This document shows positions 10,924 to 20,349 of a DNA stretch of 64,000 nucleotides, one piece after another. Source of the DNA: Ceratopteris richardii (lineage: Eukaryota > Streptophyta > Polypodiopsida > Polypodiales > Pteridaceae); NCBI GenBank assembly GCA_020310875.1, contig CM035444.1:18050977-18114976 (forward strand), in the 5' to 3' direction. The notes beneath the pieces are model-generated. The model was not told the DNA's origin. It made no database searches and saw only the letters and a program-made list of their open reading frames with translations. Position numbers and translations under genes: made by a program. Numbering within the stretch: position 1 is the stretch's first letter; every line of letters starts with the position of its first letter.

Positions 10924-12140
10924 ACATTAGACTGGTGTGGAGGATGCATTCTCAAGTGCTCGATTATTCTTATAGGTAAACACCTAGGAATGGTACCAAG
11001 GGGTTTGCATTCTTCAAGGAAAAATCCAACTCACCTATTTCCAATATAGAAAAGAGGGCTCTTAATAAAGAGCATATCTTAGACTCTTATTGCAGGAAAA
11101 CTTAGAAAAACTTTACTAGCAAGGAGCTGATGGAACTTTAAAAATGTGTAGGGCCTCACTAGACAAGGAAAAATCTCTTAAAGGCCCATTAAGATATTGG
11201 TGGTGGCCATCCCAAAGGTCATCTCACCATGCAAAGGATCATTGATGTATGGATATGGTAGTCCACAATTCATAGGGATTAAAAAAAAAAATCTCAAAAA
11301 TCTGACATATGTCAACAACATGTTCCCAAACCAGCAAGGCAAAGGAACAATCCACTTGTAATTTTGGTAGATTGGAATTCTTTTAAAAGTGGGGGTTGAT
11401 ATAGGCCTTTCTAGGGAGGTGTGTGGCAAATTGATTATGCTACCAAGTGGGCAAAAGCTACCACTTACAAAGATTGCACCATTGAGACAGTGGCTAAGTT
11501 CTCATTAATAAAAACACATTGTGCAAGTATGGTTGTACTTTACAAATTTGCAAAGGGACCCATTTCATAAAAAAATTAATGACAAAGATCTTTACTAGAT
11601 ATAGAATTTGGCATCGGCCCTCATGTGCATACTACCCAAGAGCCCATGGGCTTGCAGAAAGCATGAACAAAGTGCAAATTTCTTTGCTAAAAAAAGAATG
11701 ATTATTGAACCCTTCTAGCTGGGTATACTTATCTCATAACTCTATGGGTCTACATATTAGCTTCCAATAGTGTATAGTCTACACCCAATAGAGCTCAAAG
11801 TATTGGTTCCAAATGAGTGGCCAAATTGATACTTGTAAGGTTCTCAATAATCAATTGACTTGAGGAAGATCTAGAACATGAAGAAGGAAGAATCCTTTAG
11901 ACTCAAAAAAATCCCAAAGAAAATCATGAAATATCCTTATGGAATAATGAGATGAAGCCTATGGACATGGTGCTATTGCACATACCATAATAAAATTTGT
12001 AGACAAGAAGAAAATGGCTTCCTATGTGGGAAGGGACTTATAGGGTAAAAGGGGTGCTTGAGGTTGGAGTATTGTAGTTGGAATCTCTCGGAGGCACTCC
12101 TTTTCTACAAGCCAACCTAATTCGCTCATAATTTGCTCAT

Positions 12141-13660
12141 AAATGACTTATCCATGGAAGTATCTTCTCTAAGATACTTAGTAGCTTTACTTAGATCCGT
12201 TATTTCATCTTTCTCCATGCTTTTTCTCGGTACAAAATGATATTTCACCCTTCACTTGCTCTCTTTTTACACTTCATTTTGGCTTGGGAACCTCTCATAT
12301 CCTTTTAATTACAAAAAATACAAACAGAAAAAATTACTTACATCTTGCCTCCCTTCTTGGCTCTCATTTTGAGAGCATGTACGTGGATCCTCTCTCCCCC
12401 CTACCCCTTCTTTTCCCCCTCTCCCATGCCCCTCCACACCCTTTTTTTTGATGTGGTGCTGAGTTCCTTTTGCTCCCTTTTTTTTCTTCTATCCCCCTTT
12501 TTTTTTCACATAACCACCTTCTTAAGGGCCTATTTTGGGCTCTATAACTACACTTTTCAATATCTTTGAGTCCTTTCCGGTCAATTAATCCTGTTGGCAT
12601 TCATTCATGTAGTCATATTCATTCCATTCTCCTCCTTTCTTCTTCTTTTTTCCAATTCACATCTCTCATTTTCGTGTTCACATGGGTTTTTTCCCCTTCC
12701 ATTTGTTCCCGTGGGGCTTTTCACCTCCCACTACTCACATAATATACATGTTTCACTTTGTTTTTCTCCCATTTGCTTCGAGAGTATTCAAATATGTCCC
12801 TGCCCCTTAGGATACCCCCTTCTCTACTCCACCCCTTCACCTCATCTCCTCCCTTCTTCCTTTCTTTTCCCACAAGTCTCCACATCACTAACCATTATTT
12901 TTCCTTGGTGTTTGCATTAGTGATTATTTTGTCTCTTTGCTATTTTGTGAGACTATTCACCATGGATTTTCTTTGTGCTCCTCTTGATGCTTCTTTCACC
13001 ATTAAAGATTCCTCACTATTCCATAGCTTGACATTGAAGATCCTCGCTCTGTCACCTATTCCTCCTCCCTACACCTTTCCCACACCTCCTACTCTAGCTC
13101 CTTACTATGCATCCCTAGTGGACTTATGCCTAGCTTCTTGCATCTATCCATCTTCCTTGAATCTTTTTCTTCGATCGTAGAAAGTACCTCACACACTACC
13201 TCTCTAGGATTTGTGCATCACTTGCTCATCCGCTCATCTTCCCAACCTTCCACATCATCAAGCATTGGGATTCCTCCTTTCATGTGGTAGTGCTTGCACC
13301 GTCACAACCCACACTATCAGTTGGTAGTATCTTGTGGCATGGATCACTTTTTTGTTCACTAGACATTCTCTTATTGTCCCACTATCACCCCTGCCTCACC
13401 CACCCTACTCACTTCCCTCATCTCCACCCCTATCCCACTCTTCTTGCCTATCCCATCATTTTTCCCCAACAATCTCCCCCATAATTTCACCCCCCATCCT
13501 CTTCTGATCCTTAATCAAGTGCCTTGGACCATTTTTTTGGGTATTTCCTCTACCACCATTTGGCCACCCCACTCTTGATCATTCCATCTCTCTTTCGATT
13601 GGAAATACCCTCACACATGAGGATGTTTGACCCAAAAATTCACCCTTGCTTGCGTTTCTC
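12141..13660. other. Pyrimidine-rich stretch without a gene
   Basis: From about 12345 to 13560 the plus strand is dominated by C and T runs, with few G. Open frames here (up to 140 codons) are leucine/serine/proline/phenylalanine-rich as a by-product of that composition and show no motif. I see no LTR boundary, tRNA or promoter I would defend. It may be 3' sequence of the preceding gypsy element. Confidence 0.5.
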
Positions 13661-13912
13661 TATGATGATTCCATTGTCAAGAGAAAGGAGATAAGGAAGA
13701 GATCTCTCACACACTCTCATAGACAAAATGAGGAGCATGAATGAGTGAATTCATAAGAAAACAAATGTGACATCACTCTCGGCATATAAATTTGGTAAAG
13801 CTCACTAAAAGTGTCCCTGACGCATATCGTCGTAAGCACTATAGGTTAGAGAGATGAAAAAGTGGTATGTGTCATCCTTGATCATCACATGTTGATCTTA
13901 ATATCTTAACAC
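13660..13912 (-). repeat. Probable 3' LTR of copia relic F
   Basis: On the minus strand a purine tract CTTGAGGGGAG (13923-13913) is followed at once by TGTTAAGATATTAAGATC, the usual PPT-LTR junction. The far end of the LTR is uncertain; 13660 is a guess from a CA-like end. No second copy is present because the element is truncated. Confidence 0.5.
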
Positions 13913-15960
13913 TCCCCTCAAGCTCAATGTGATGTCTTGTAATCCAAGCATCTTTTGAAACTTCTTTAGCTTCTCTCCTCCAAATTCTTTAGAGAAAATA
14001 TCAACAACCTGTTCATCTATCCTCACATAAACAAGATCAATATCACTTGCTAATACCTTTTCTCTGATGAAATGATACCTTGATAGGCTTTATTTCTAGC
14101 ATGAAAAAAAGAATTTCATGCTAACTCGATGGTGCTAAGATTATTAAAATAAATGATGATAGGCTTCTATAATTCCACACCTAAATATGCAAGTAGCATC
14201 TCTAGCCATGATGCTTCACATGTTGCCATTGTAGCACCTTTGTACTTGACAAAGCAATAATGGATTGCTTCTTACTGCTCCATGTAACAACTTCACTCTC
14301 GAGTGAGAATAAAAAGCCACTAGTAGATCTTCTATTTGGAATATTACCACCCTAATTTGCATCGGTGTATCCATGAACCTGAATTTTGCACGAACTTCAT
14401 AAAATAATGCATAATACAAAATAGCACTCACATAACACAATGTGTGTATCAAAGCATCTAAATGTGGTTTCTTGGGAGCCTGCATAAATTGACTTTGAAG
14501 TCCTATAGTGTAGCTCAAATTAGGTCTTGTAATTGTGAGATATATCAAACTTCCCACAATTTTCCTTTATATAGTAGCGTTTTCCAATGCTTCACCTAAT
14601 GTGGTATCCAAATTCAAATTCTAATCTAATGGCATAGAAATTGGCTTACAATCAGCCATACCATACTTTTCGGCATAATGAAGGCATATTGCCTTTGGGA
14701 CATCCATATACATGTTTCTACATGTATAAACTCAATGCCCAAAAAATAGCATAGTGCACCAAGATCTTTCATGTGAAATTCCTACGTAAGGAGTTGCTTT
14801 ACCTCTTTAATGCCTTATTCATTATCACCACCTACAATTAATTCATCAACATCAATAGCCACAATCATGATGCCAACATCATCCTTCCTTGCGTATAATG
14901 AGTGATTTGCATCACATATAGGAAATTCAATGGAGGCTAAGTAATATGCAATGCTTGCATGCCATGCACGAGGGGCTTGTTTAAGCCCATACAAAGGCCT
15001 TTTCAACTTGCAAACACATATTCTAGATGCTTTGAATCCTCATATCATTGTGGTTGGTCCATGTATACCTCTTTCTACAACTCATCATGTAAGAAAGCAT
15101 TCTTCACATCCATCTGATGCAAAATCCATCCTTTTGATGTAGCTAATGCAACAAGTGCTCTAACAATAGCCATTTTAACTACAAGGTTGAAAGTTTCCTC
15201 ATAATGAATGCCATATGCCTAGGCATATCCTTTGCTACCAAATGTGCTTTATACCTACTCATGCTACCGTCAGACTTGCAACCTTTTTTTCCTTATGACA
15301 ATGTAATGAGTTCCATGTTTCATTTCCATAAAGTGAAATCATCACATCATTCATAGATTTCTCGCAATCTGCATTCCAATTGCATCTTCAAAACAAGAAG
15401 GTTCTACATCTTGTATTACCTTAGCCATGTAGGCATAATGATGAGCCATATAACTATCATACGTTAATCATTGCACTTAATTCTGCATCTTCTCATATAT
15501 CATTGCACTTAATTCTGCATCTTCTCATATCTTCTTTGTCATGGGTCAATTCTTCATGTTGTATCATCTAAATATGCCTTTCTTACTCCTGAAAGCTTTG
15601 CAGAGGGCAATCCAAGTTCCTCATCAAGGCTATTTTTTGAACCACTTGATTCTCCATCAATGTCTTCAAAACATGTAGATGTTTTATTAGTAGCTGTAGT
15701 GAATGAATTTGATGGAATAAAATTTCCATGCAATCTTCCACTCCATGGGTTTGAGTTGCAAGTATTGCCTGGTGACATATCAATACACTTATAACTCTGC
15801 ACTTGAGTTTTCAACATTTCCTTTGTCATTTGAGTTAAGATTAATTCCTTCTTTGGCATCTCATAGAATCTTGACATTTCATCAAAAACCACATCTATGC
15901 TTACCTTCAACCATCGTGCGAGTGGGTTGTAACATTGCTTGATATTCCAAGCTTTCACTC
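13913..15960 (-). pseudogene. Copia relic F: integrase end, RT, RNase H
   Basis: Minus strand. It begins abruptly inside the integrase C-terminal region (AWNIKQCYNPLARW and DVVFDEMSRFYE, 15955-15850), passes RT (PLYGLKQAPRAWHASI, 15000-14950, and a mutated YVDD region near 14870-14840) and reaches RNase H (MGSLIYLTITRPNLSYTIGL near 14555). Multiple frameshifts. The 5' half (LTR, gag, protease, most of integrase) is missing, and the break abuts gypsy integrase sequence at 15965. Confidence 0.85.
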
Positions 15961-15964
15961 ACCT

Positions 15965-16746
15965 AGTTGAATAATTAGTACGTCAAAATATAGGTTTTAT
16001 TGGATTGCAGCATCGGTGATCAAATTGGGGCCAATGAAGTTAAGACCCCACTTCTAAAAAGGTTCAAGGAGTATGACTAGTTGAAGAGGGAAGCAATGCA
16101 CACCATGAGCTTCATTAGTCCGCTAATTGGGATCACACTTATGAACAAAATCTCAAACTTCCTTATGCATGATGGGTCACCAAAGACCACTTCATGAATT
16201 TTTTTGAGCTATGAGGTCGACTTCGAAATGGCCACTGGTGAGTCTAGAATGATCTTCCAAAATCATTGTACACATCTCATGTGGGGGAATACAACGAAGC
16301 TTGGTCAAATCCTTGAATTACAATTTATCCAAAATGATAGCAAATTGTTTCTACAAAGAGCAAAATTTCTTTTTTGTAGGGCCTAAATGATCGAGGGGCA
16401 TCCTTGTGGCAAGAAAGGAAAGCATTTCATCCTACCACATTGGTTTACCAAGCTCAATCTCAGTTTCATCTGCAATACAAAAAGGTTTTGCATCAAGAAA
16501 AGAAACATTGATCTTGTCCAAAGGTTCACTAGAATCAAGTCCTGACAAAATAACATGGTCAATAAACCACATCATAATTGAATTCCAATAGAAGCAATAC
16601 CCACCATGCAAATTGCCTACCAAGTTCTATTGCTTAATCAAATAAAGCAATGTAGAATGATCCACATGGAAAGCAAACTAGCAAACTAGCAAAGTAATGA
16701 ATAATTGGCCTATTATTTTAGCCTTCTACAATCTCCATAGAGAAGT
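15965..16746 (-). pseudogene. Ty3/gypsy relic H, RNase H end and integrase start
   Basis: Minus strand. RNase H: FHVDHSTLLYLIKQ-like stretch near 16685-16635, then LVGNLHGGYCFYWNSIMMW (16627-16570). Integrase zinc-binding region near 16235-16130 and KWGLNFIGPN at 16050-16020. Stops and frameshifts throughout. Copia-C1 sits on its upstream side; a matching RNase H fragment resumes at 24795. Truncated downstream at the junction with copia F. Confidence 0.8.
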
Positions 16747-16981
16747 TGTTGGAGATTAGGGTCTGTGAAAGCACACAAATAGTACAAAGAAGAAGAAGAC
16801 GAATCTTTGAGAATAACATAACAAAGAATGTATTACCAAGCAAATGTACAAAAAATAAGTGACCCATTTGGGTTATAGCCATATATGCAAGTAGAGAGAA
16901 AAGAACCTCCTAAAGAGGGAAAAAAGTGCCACAATGGTCCTAAGTGTGTTCACACACTCTCACTAAACAAATATATCAACA
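16747..16981 (-). repeat. 3' LTR of Copia-C1
   Basis: Plus strand TGTTGGAG to TATATCAACA, homologous to the C2/C3 LTRs. A purine tract (minus strand CAGGGGGACT) adjoins it at 16982-16991. Confidence 0.88.
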
Positions 16982-17058
16982 AGTCCCCCTGGGATTGATG
17001 TGGTGAACAAGGAGGTAACACTCATGTACAAGGAAGTGCCAAGCTATGTGGAAAGAAA

Positions 17059-17358
17059 TCAATCCACAAAAGGAAGTAAGCCCAAAGCTTTGTGAAAAGC
17101 TTCAAACTTCTCTCTAGGTCGAACCTTTGTTAAAAGGTCTACCACATTATCTTGTGTGGGCACATAAACCAAATTGATCTCTCCCATAGAGAGACTCTCC
17201 CTAACATAATGATAGTGCATCTCAATGTGCTTTATGCGAGCATGGAACACAGGGTTCCTTGCAATTGTCAATGCACCCTGACCATCAATGAAGATGGTGG
17301 TGGCAAAAGACTGACCAACACCCAATTCATATAAAAGGCATTTGAGCCACACGCACTC
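17059..17358 (-). pseudogene. RNase H C-terminal part of Copia-C1
   Basis: Minus strand open for 97 codons: [19 protein letters not shown] (the copia IAxNPVFHxRTKHIE motif), [35 protein letters not shown]. It ends at the junction with element G; the N-terminal part of the domain continues at 20350 and above. Confidence 0.9.
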
Positions 17359-17510
17359 TGTTGGCTATCAGCCTTGATCATCTCACATGAACCCTCTCTA
17401 TCTAAGAGGATAATCCAATCCTCTTCTTATCTCCTTTTTTTATTGGCCAAAAGCTTCTCCACGTTTGTATAAATGAACATTTTTTGTTGACGTTTGTATA
17501 AATGAACATT
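17359..17510 (+). repeat. Partial 5' LTR of element G
   Basis: Matches 20003-20150 from TGTTGGCTAT through the AAGAGGATAATCCAATCCTC stretch to the TTTGTATAAATGAAC region, which is duplicated here (about 17463-17515). The match then stops, although the 3' LTR continues to 20344. Confidence 0.75.
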
Positions 17511-17611
17511 TTTGTATAAATCAACTCTGAGTTCTTTGGTAAATTTGATTTTCTGCGTACAATCATTTCAATGATTTTGTCTACTTGAGCTTGCATGATA
17601 CAACATTGGTC

Positions 17612-17734
17612 ATGCAGAGAGAAAAGCAAACGAAATCTCTCAACTCCTCATTTCATTCTTCTTGTGAGCTTCAAGAAGCCCTTAGAAAATTTGATGCAGA
17701 TGGTGATGGAAAGAATTCTCCATCTGAGCAATGA
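17612..17734 (+). pseudogene. EF-hand fragment of a calmodulin-like protein gene
   Basis: A 40-codon frame from ATG 17612 to TGA 17732-17734. Residues 19-39 read ELQEALRKF then DADGDGKNSPSE, which fits an EF-hand helix and loop: D at 1, 3 and 5, G at 6, E at 12; position 8, normally Ile/Leu/Val, is Asn. The Ser-rich stretch before it resembles the N-terminus of plant CML proteins. The match ends after the first loop, so this is a piece, not a gene. It lies inside element G, between the LTR remnant and gag. Host-gene capture by the retroelement is an inference; a chance insertion of a gene fragment is also possible. Confidence 0.65.
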
Positions 17735-17989
17735 GTGATACTACAGTGACAACAATTGAATAGGCTTTCACACTCTCATTTTTTTCCCTCTTGTTATCAC
17801 ATGGAGCAACATTCAGATTTGTTCATCTATCATGGGAGCACCCAATGCATGAAGGTTGCACCAGCTACTTTCGGGTGCTATCATCTCATATAATCAACTT
17901 TTGCCAGACATTCATCAGAAAAACACTCATGTTTTTTTTTTCTCAAAAGGAAGTTCGGCCTTGGCCTAATCTCCCTAACGTTATTTAAA

Positions 17990-18577
17990 GAAAAAACAAC
18001 AAATTACAGGTGAATGGGACTAGTGCCCATGGGACCCCCCGAATACCACAAAGCAGGGGTTGCAAGTCTAGAGAGTGTTACAAAGGAGATTAACAATTCT
18101 CTCGTCCCCCTCGTGCGAGGCCCACTTGTGTTTTAGCTTGTTGTTCTCGATAAGAAACACTTTATGCTGTCTAAAAGGTGGGGATCTCTTACAATTGGAG
18201 ATTCTTTTGCCTAGGAGGAATGATGACTTCTCGATCGACCACTCTTTAGGAGGGTGTCCGAAATTGCTGGCACATCGCTCCCTCCAAATCTTCCAGAGGG
18301 TTTCCCCTCTTATAGCATTCTAGAGTGCCACAAAGGACCCGATTGCTTCTCCAAGGAGGACTTGTTCCATGTGATTTGTGTTTGCAGTCTCAAAATATTT
18401 CCAATGATCCACCAAAGCCAGACAGACTTGGGGCAGGCAAAGAAGATGTGGCCCAGGTCCTTGATGCTACGATGGCATTGCTTGCACCAAGGTAGAGCCC
18501 CGCACATCTTGTTAGCCTTTAGGTTGATCCAAAAATCGGTTCTCATGTGGCAAAAGACGTTACCTACATAAGTCAAA
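17990..18577 (-). mobile_element. LINE 3' end (truncated non-LTR retrotransposon)
   Basis: Minus strand 18576-18310 encodes a zf-RVT type segment, the Cys/His region after RT in plant LINEs: CGALPWCKQCHRSIKD, then LGHIFFACPKSVWLWWIIGN. It continues in frame with stops to a 3' region at 18070-18001 and a short A/T tail near 17990. RT and endonuclease are absent, as usual for 5'-truncated LINEs. Its last 60-70 bases match the SINE tail at 9915-9846. Confidence 0.8.
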
Positions 18578-18950
18578 TTTGAATTTCAGACAACAAGCTC
18601 CGCAAGTAGAGTAAACACATGACACACATATATAGAGTTTTGGAACAATACAAATGTAACATGACTCACATATTAAAAGGATGTGATATTTGCTAAATAT
18701 AAGTTCTTTTTTGAGGAGTTTTTGAAGAGAGAGTAATAGATTTTAATGCTCTATAATCACTCCTATTTCTATAGTTTTGAGCATGACATCTATATATAAA
18801 ACTTTCTATTGCTTAAGCTTTCCCATGGAATTAGACACTGCCCTCATTTTTTGAGTGGTAACCTTCCTACCACAATAAATCCATCAAATAAAGTTGGTGT
18901 AAGGAGTTGGAGACTACCAAAGTGAGTCACTTTGGTAAGACCTCTTCGAA

Positions 18951-19800
18951 ATGAGTGAAAAGCCTCTAGACAAGTTCAATGGTCAAGGATTTCACACATG
19001 GAAAACAAAAATAAAGGGGCATCTCATGACAAAACAATTATGGTCCATCACGAAACCATTAGCACTAAACAAAGCACTTGAACATAGAAGAGGACTACCA
19101 TATTTCACGGAAAAGGATAAGCAAGCACTTGGAATGTTACTCACCTCTCGAGATGATAATTATGTACACTTCTTGGATGATTGCACTACTACAAATCAAG
19201 CACGGATTACTTTAGAACAAAATTTTGGAGCAATTTCTAAAAACTCCAAAATAGCACTTAAAATGCAGCTTTATTCTCTTACCATGTCACAAAGGAGAAG
19301 ATATACCAACCCTTGCAAACAAGTTAAAAAGTATTTGTACCCAATTAGCTTATGTGCAATGTCCATTGAAAATGAGGATCAAGTGGCTGTCCTACTCAAA
19401 GCGGTTCCCGATGATAAATTTGGACAAATTGTAATTGTTCTAAAAGAAAAAGACCCTATTCCTAGGCTAGAGTATGACATTAATTCTCTCCAACAACATG
19501 AAAGTAAGCTCAAAACTCATGATGAATTTAGAACAAATGCCTTAGTTATAAGTGCTACAAAAATGCATTCATTGTAATCGCACCAACCATTTATCAAAGG
19601 ATTGCTTTCAAGTTAGCCCTTGCAAAATATGTGGTAAACCCAATCATGCTACAAAGCATTGTCATCTACACAACAACAACAACAACAACAACAACAAAGG
19701 AACTTCCAACAAAAGGCCTAGCAACGTCAACATAGCAAAGGAGACAAATGAAGAAGAAGAAGAAGCTCAAGTCAACTTCATCTATGATGATGTCTTGTAA
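18951..19800 (+). pseudogene. gag of element G, two zinc knuckles, one frameshift
   Basis: The first frame (18951-19577) gives 208 residues with the copia gag pattern (KFNGQGFHTWKTKIKGHLM, LLTSRDDNYVHFLDD, LLKAVPDDKFGQIV). The second frame (up to TAA 19798-19800) holds two CCHC knuckles, CIHCNRTNHLSKDC and CKICGKPNHATKHC, then a run of Asn from a CAA/AAC repeat and an acidic tail. The two frames overlap near 19552-19577, so one indel separates them. Gag would assemble particles and bind RNA. No protease follows: about 200 bases of 3' untranslated sequence lead straight to the PPT and LTR. Confidence 0.85.
19671..19697 (+). repeat. (AAC)n microsatellite in G gag
   Basis: Nine AAC triplets, coding for an Asn run in the second gag frame. 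Confidence 0.9.
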
Positions 19801-20002
19801 AATATCCCCTTTTTTGTCCCATCCGCATATGTGTAGGGAAGGATTTGTACCATCCATGAGTTTGTTGAAGGAAGGATATAAAAATTGCACCACCTTCTTT
19901 GTACATGGGAAGGAAACATATTTTTGTACCACCCTAGTTTAGTTATGAGGAAAGGATAGTCCCCAAAAGAGCTACATGTATAATCAAGCTCAAGGGGAGG
20001 AT

Positions 20003-20344
20003 TGTTGGCTATGAGCCTTGATCATCTCATGTGAACCCCCTCTATCTAAGAGGATAATCCAATCCTCATCTCCTTTTTATTAGCCGAAAGCTTCACCATG
20101 TTTGTAAAAGAACATCTTTTGTTCACGTAATAATAGGCACATTTCATTTCCATACATGTGCATCTGTCATATGGAGATCAGAACGATTCTCCTTCTCTGT
20201 CTTTCTACCTTATCGGATATTATCCCACCTTTGCATATGCATATCTCCCTTTATCTCTATCGGCTCTCTCTCTTTCTTGTTTATGTCTCTGTATTGAGCA
20301 CACCATAGCTCTCAAAGTTCTTTTGTGCGTTTTCTTGCTTATTA
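20003..20344 (+). repeat. 3' LTR of element G (342 bp)
   Basis: Begins TGTTGGCTATGAGCC after the PPT. The end is set by the CACTC target duplication at 20345-20349; the terminal bases are TTA rather than CA, so the terminus may be mutated or misplaced by a few bases. The second half contains a CT-rich tract (20255-20285). Confidence 0.75.
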
Positions 20345-20349
20345 CACTC

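Larger units (their letters stand above)
9542..12140 (+). pseudogene. Ty3/gypsy pol relic P (RT, RNase H, integrase)
   Basis: Reads on the plus strand through many stops and frameshifts. RT begins in mid-domain (MPSAKQVIKEVIGH, VDGFSGYYPF near 9590-9675), then IFMDDFCSFSD (10053-10085) after removal of a SINE at 9801-10043. RNase H end: IIDHQCLKYLLN and RWLLLLQDFDFEVIHKHG (near 10728-10840). Integrase: DYATKWAKATTYKDCTIETVAKF-like stretch near 11430-11500 and HRPSCAYYPRAHGLAESMNK at 11605-11670. The RT-RNase H-integrase order is that of Ty3/gypsy. The 5' part is cut off by Copia-A1; no LTR was recognised at the 3' side. Confidence 0.88.
17359..20344 (+). mobile_element. Element G: gag-only LTR retrotransposon (TR-GAG-like) nested in Copia-C1
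   Basis: TGTTGGCTAT starts at 17359 and again at 20003; the first 140 or so bases match. A purine tract (CAAGGGGAGGA, 19991-20001) precedes the second copy. Between them lies a copia-type gag (18951-19800) and no pol. The host C1 sequence is broken at the codons for the IECVW part of RNase H and CACTC is present on both sides (17354-17358 and 20345-20349), which fits a 5-bp target duplication. The second half of the 5' LTR does not match the 3' LTR, and a LINE fragment is inserted in the leader. Confidence 0.78.

Noticed and set aside
12758..13180. 140-codon open frame on the plus strand
   Set aside because: Composition (Leu, Ser, Pro, Phe) follows the pyrimidine-rich DNA; no motif, and other frames here are equally open.
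20345..20349. Placing the G LTR end at a CA dinucleotide (20346)
   Set aside because: With CA as the end the flanks do not match; the CACTC duplication and continuity of the C1 sequence favour 20344.
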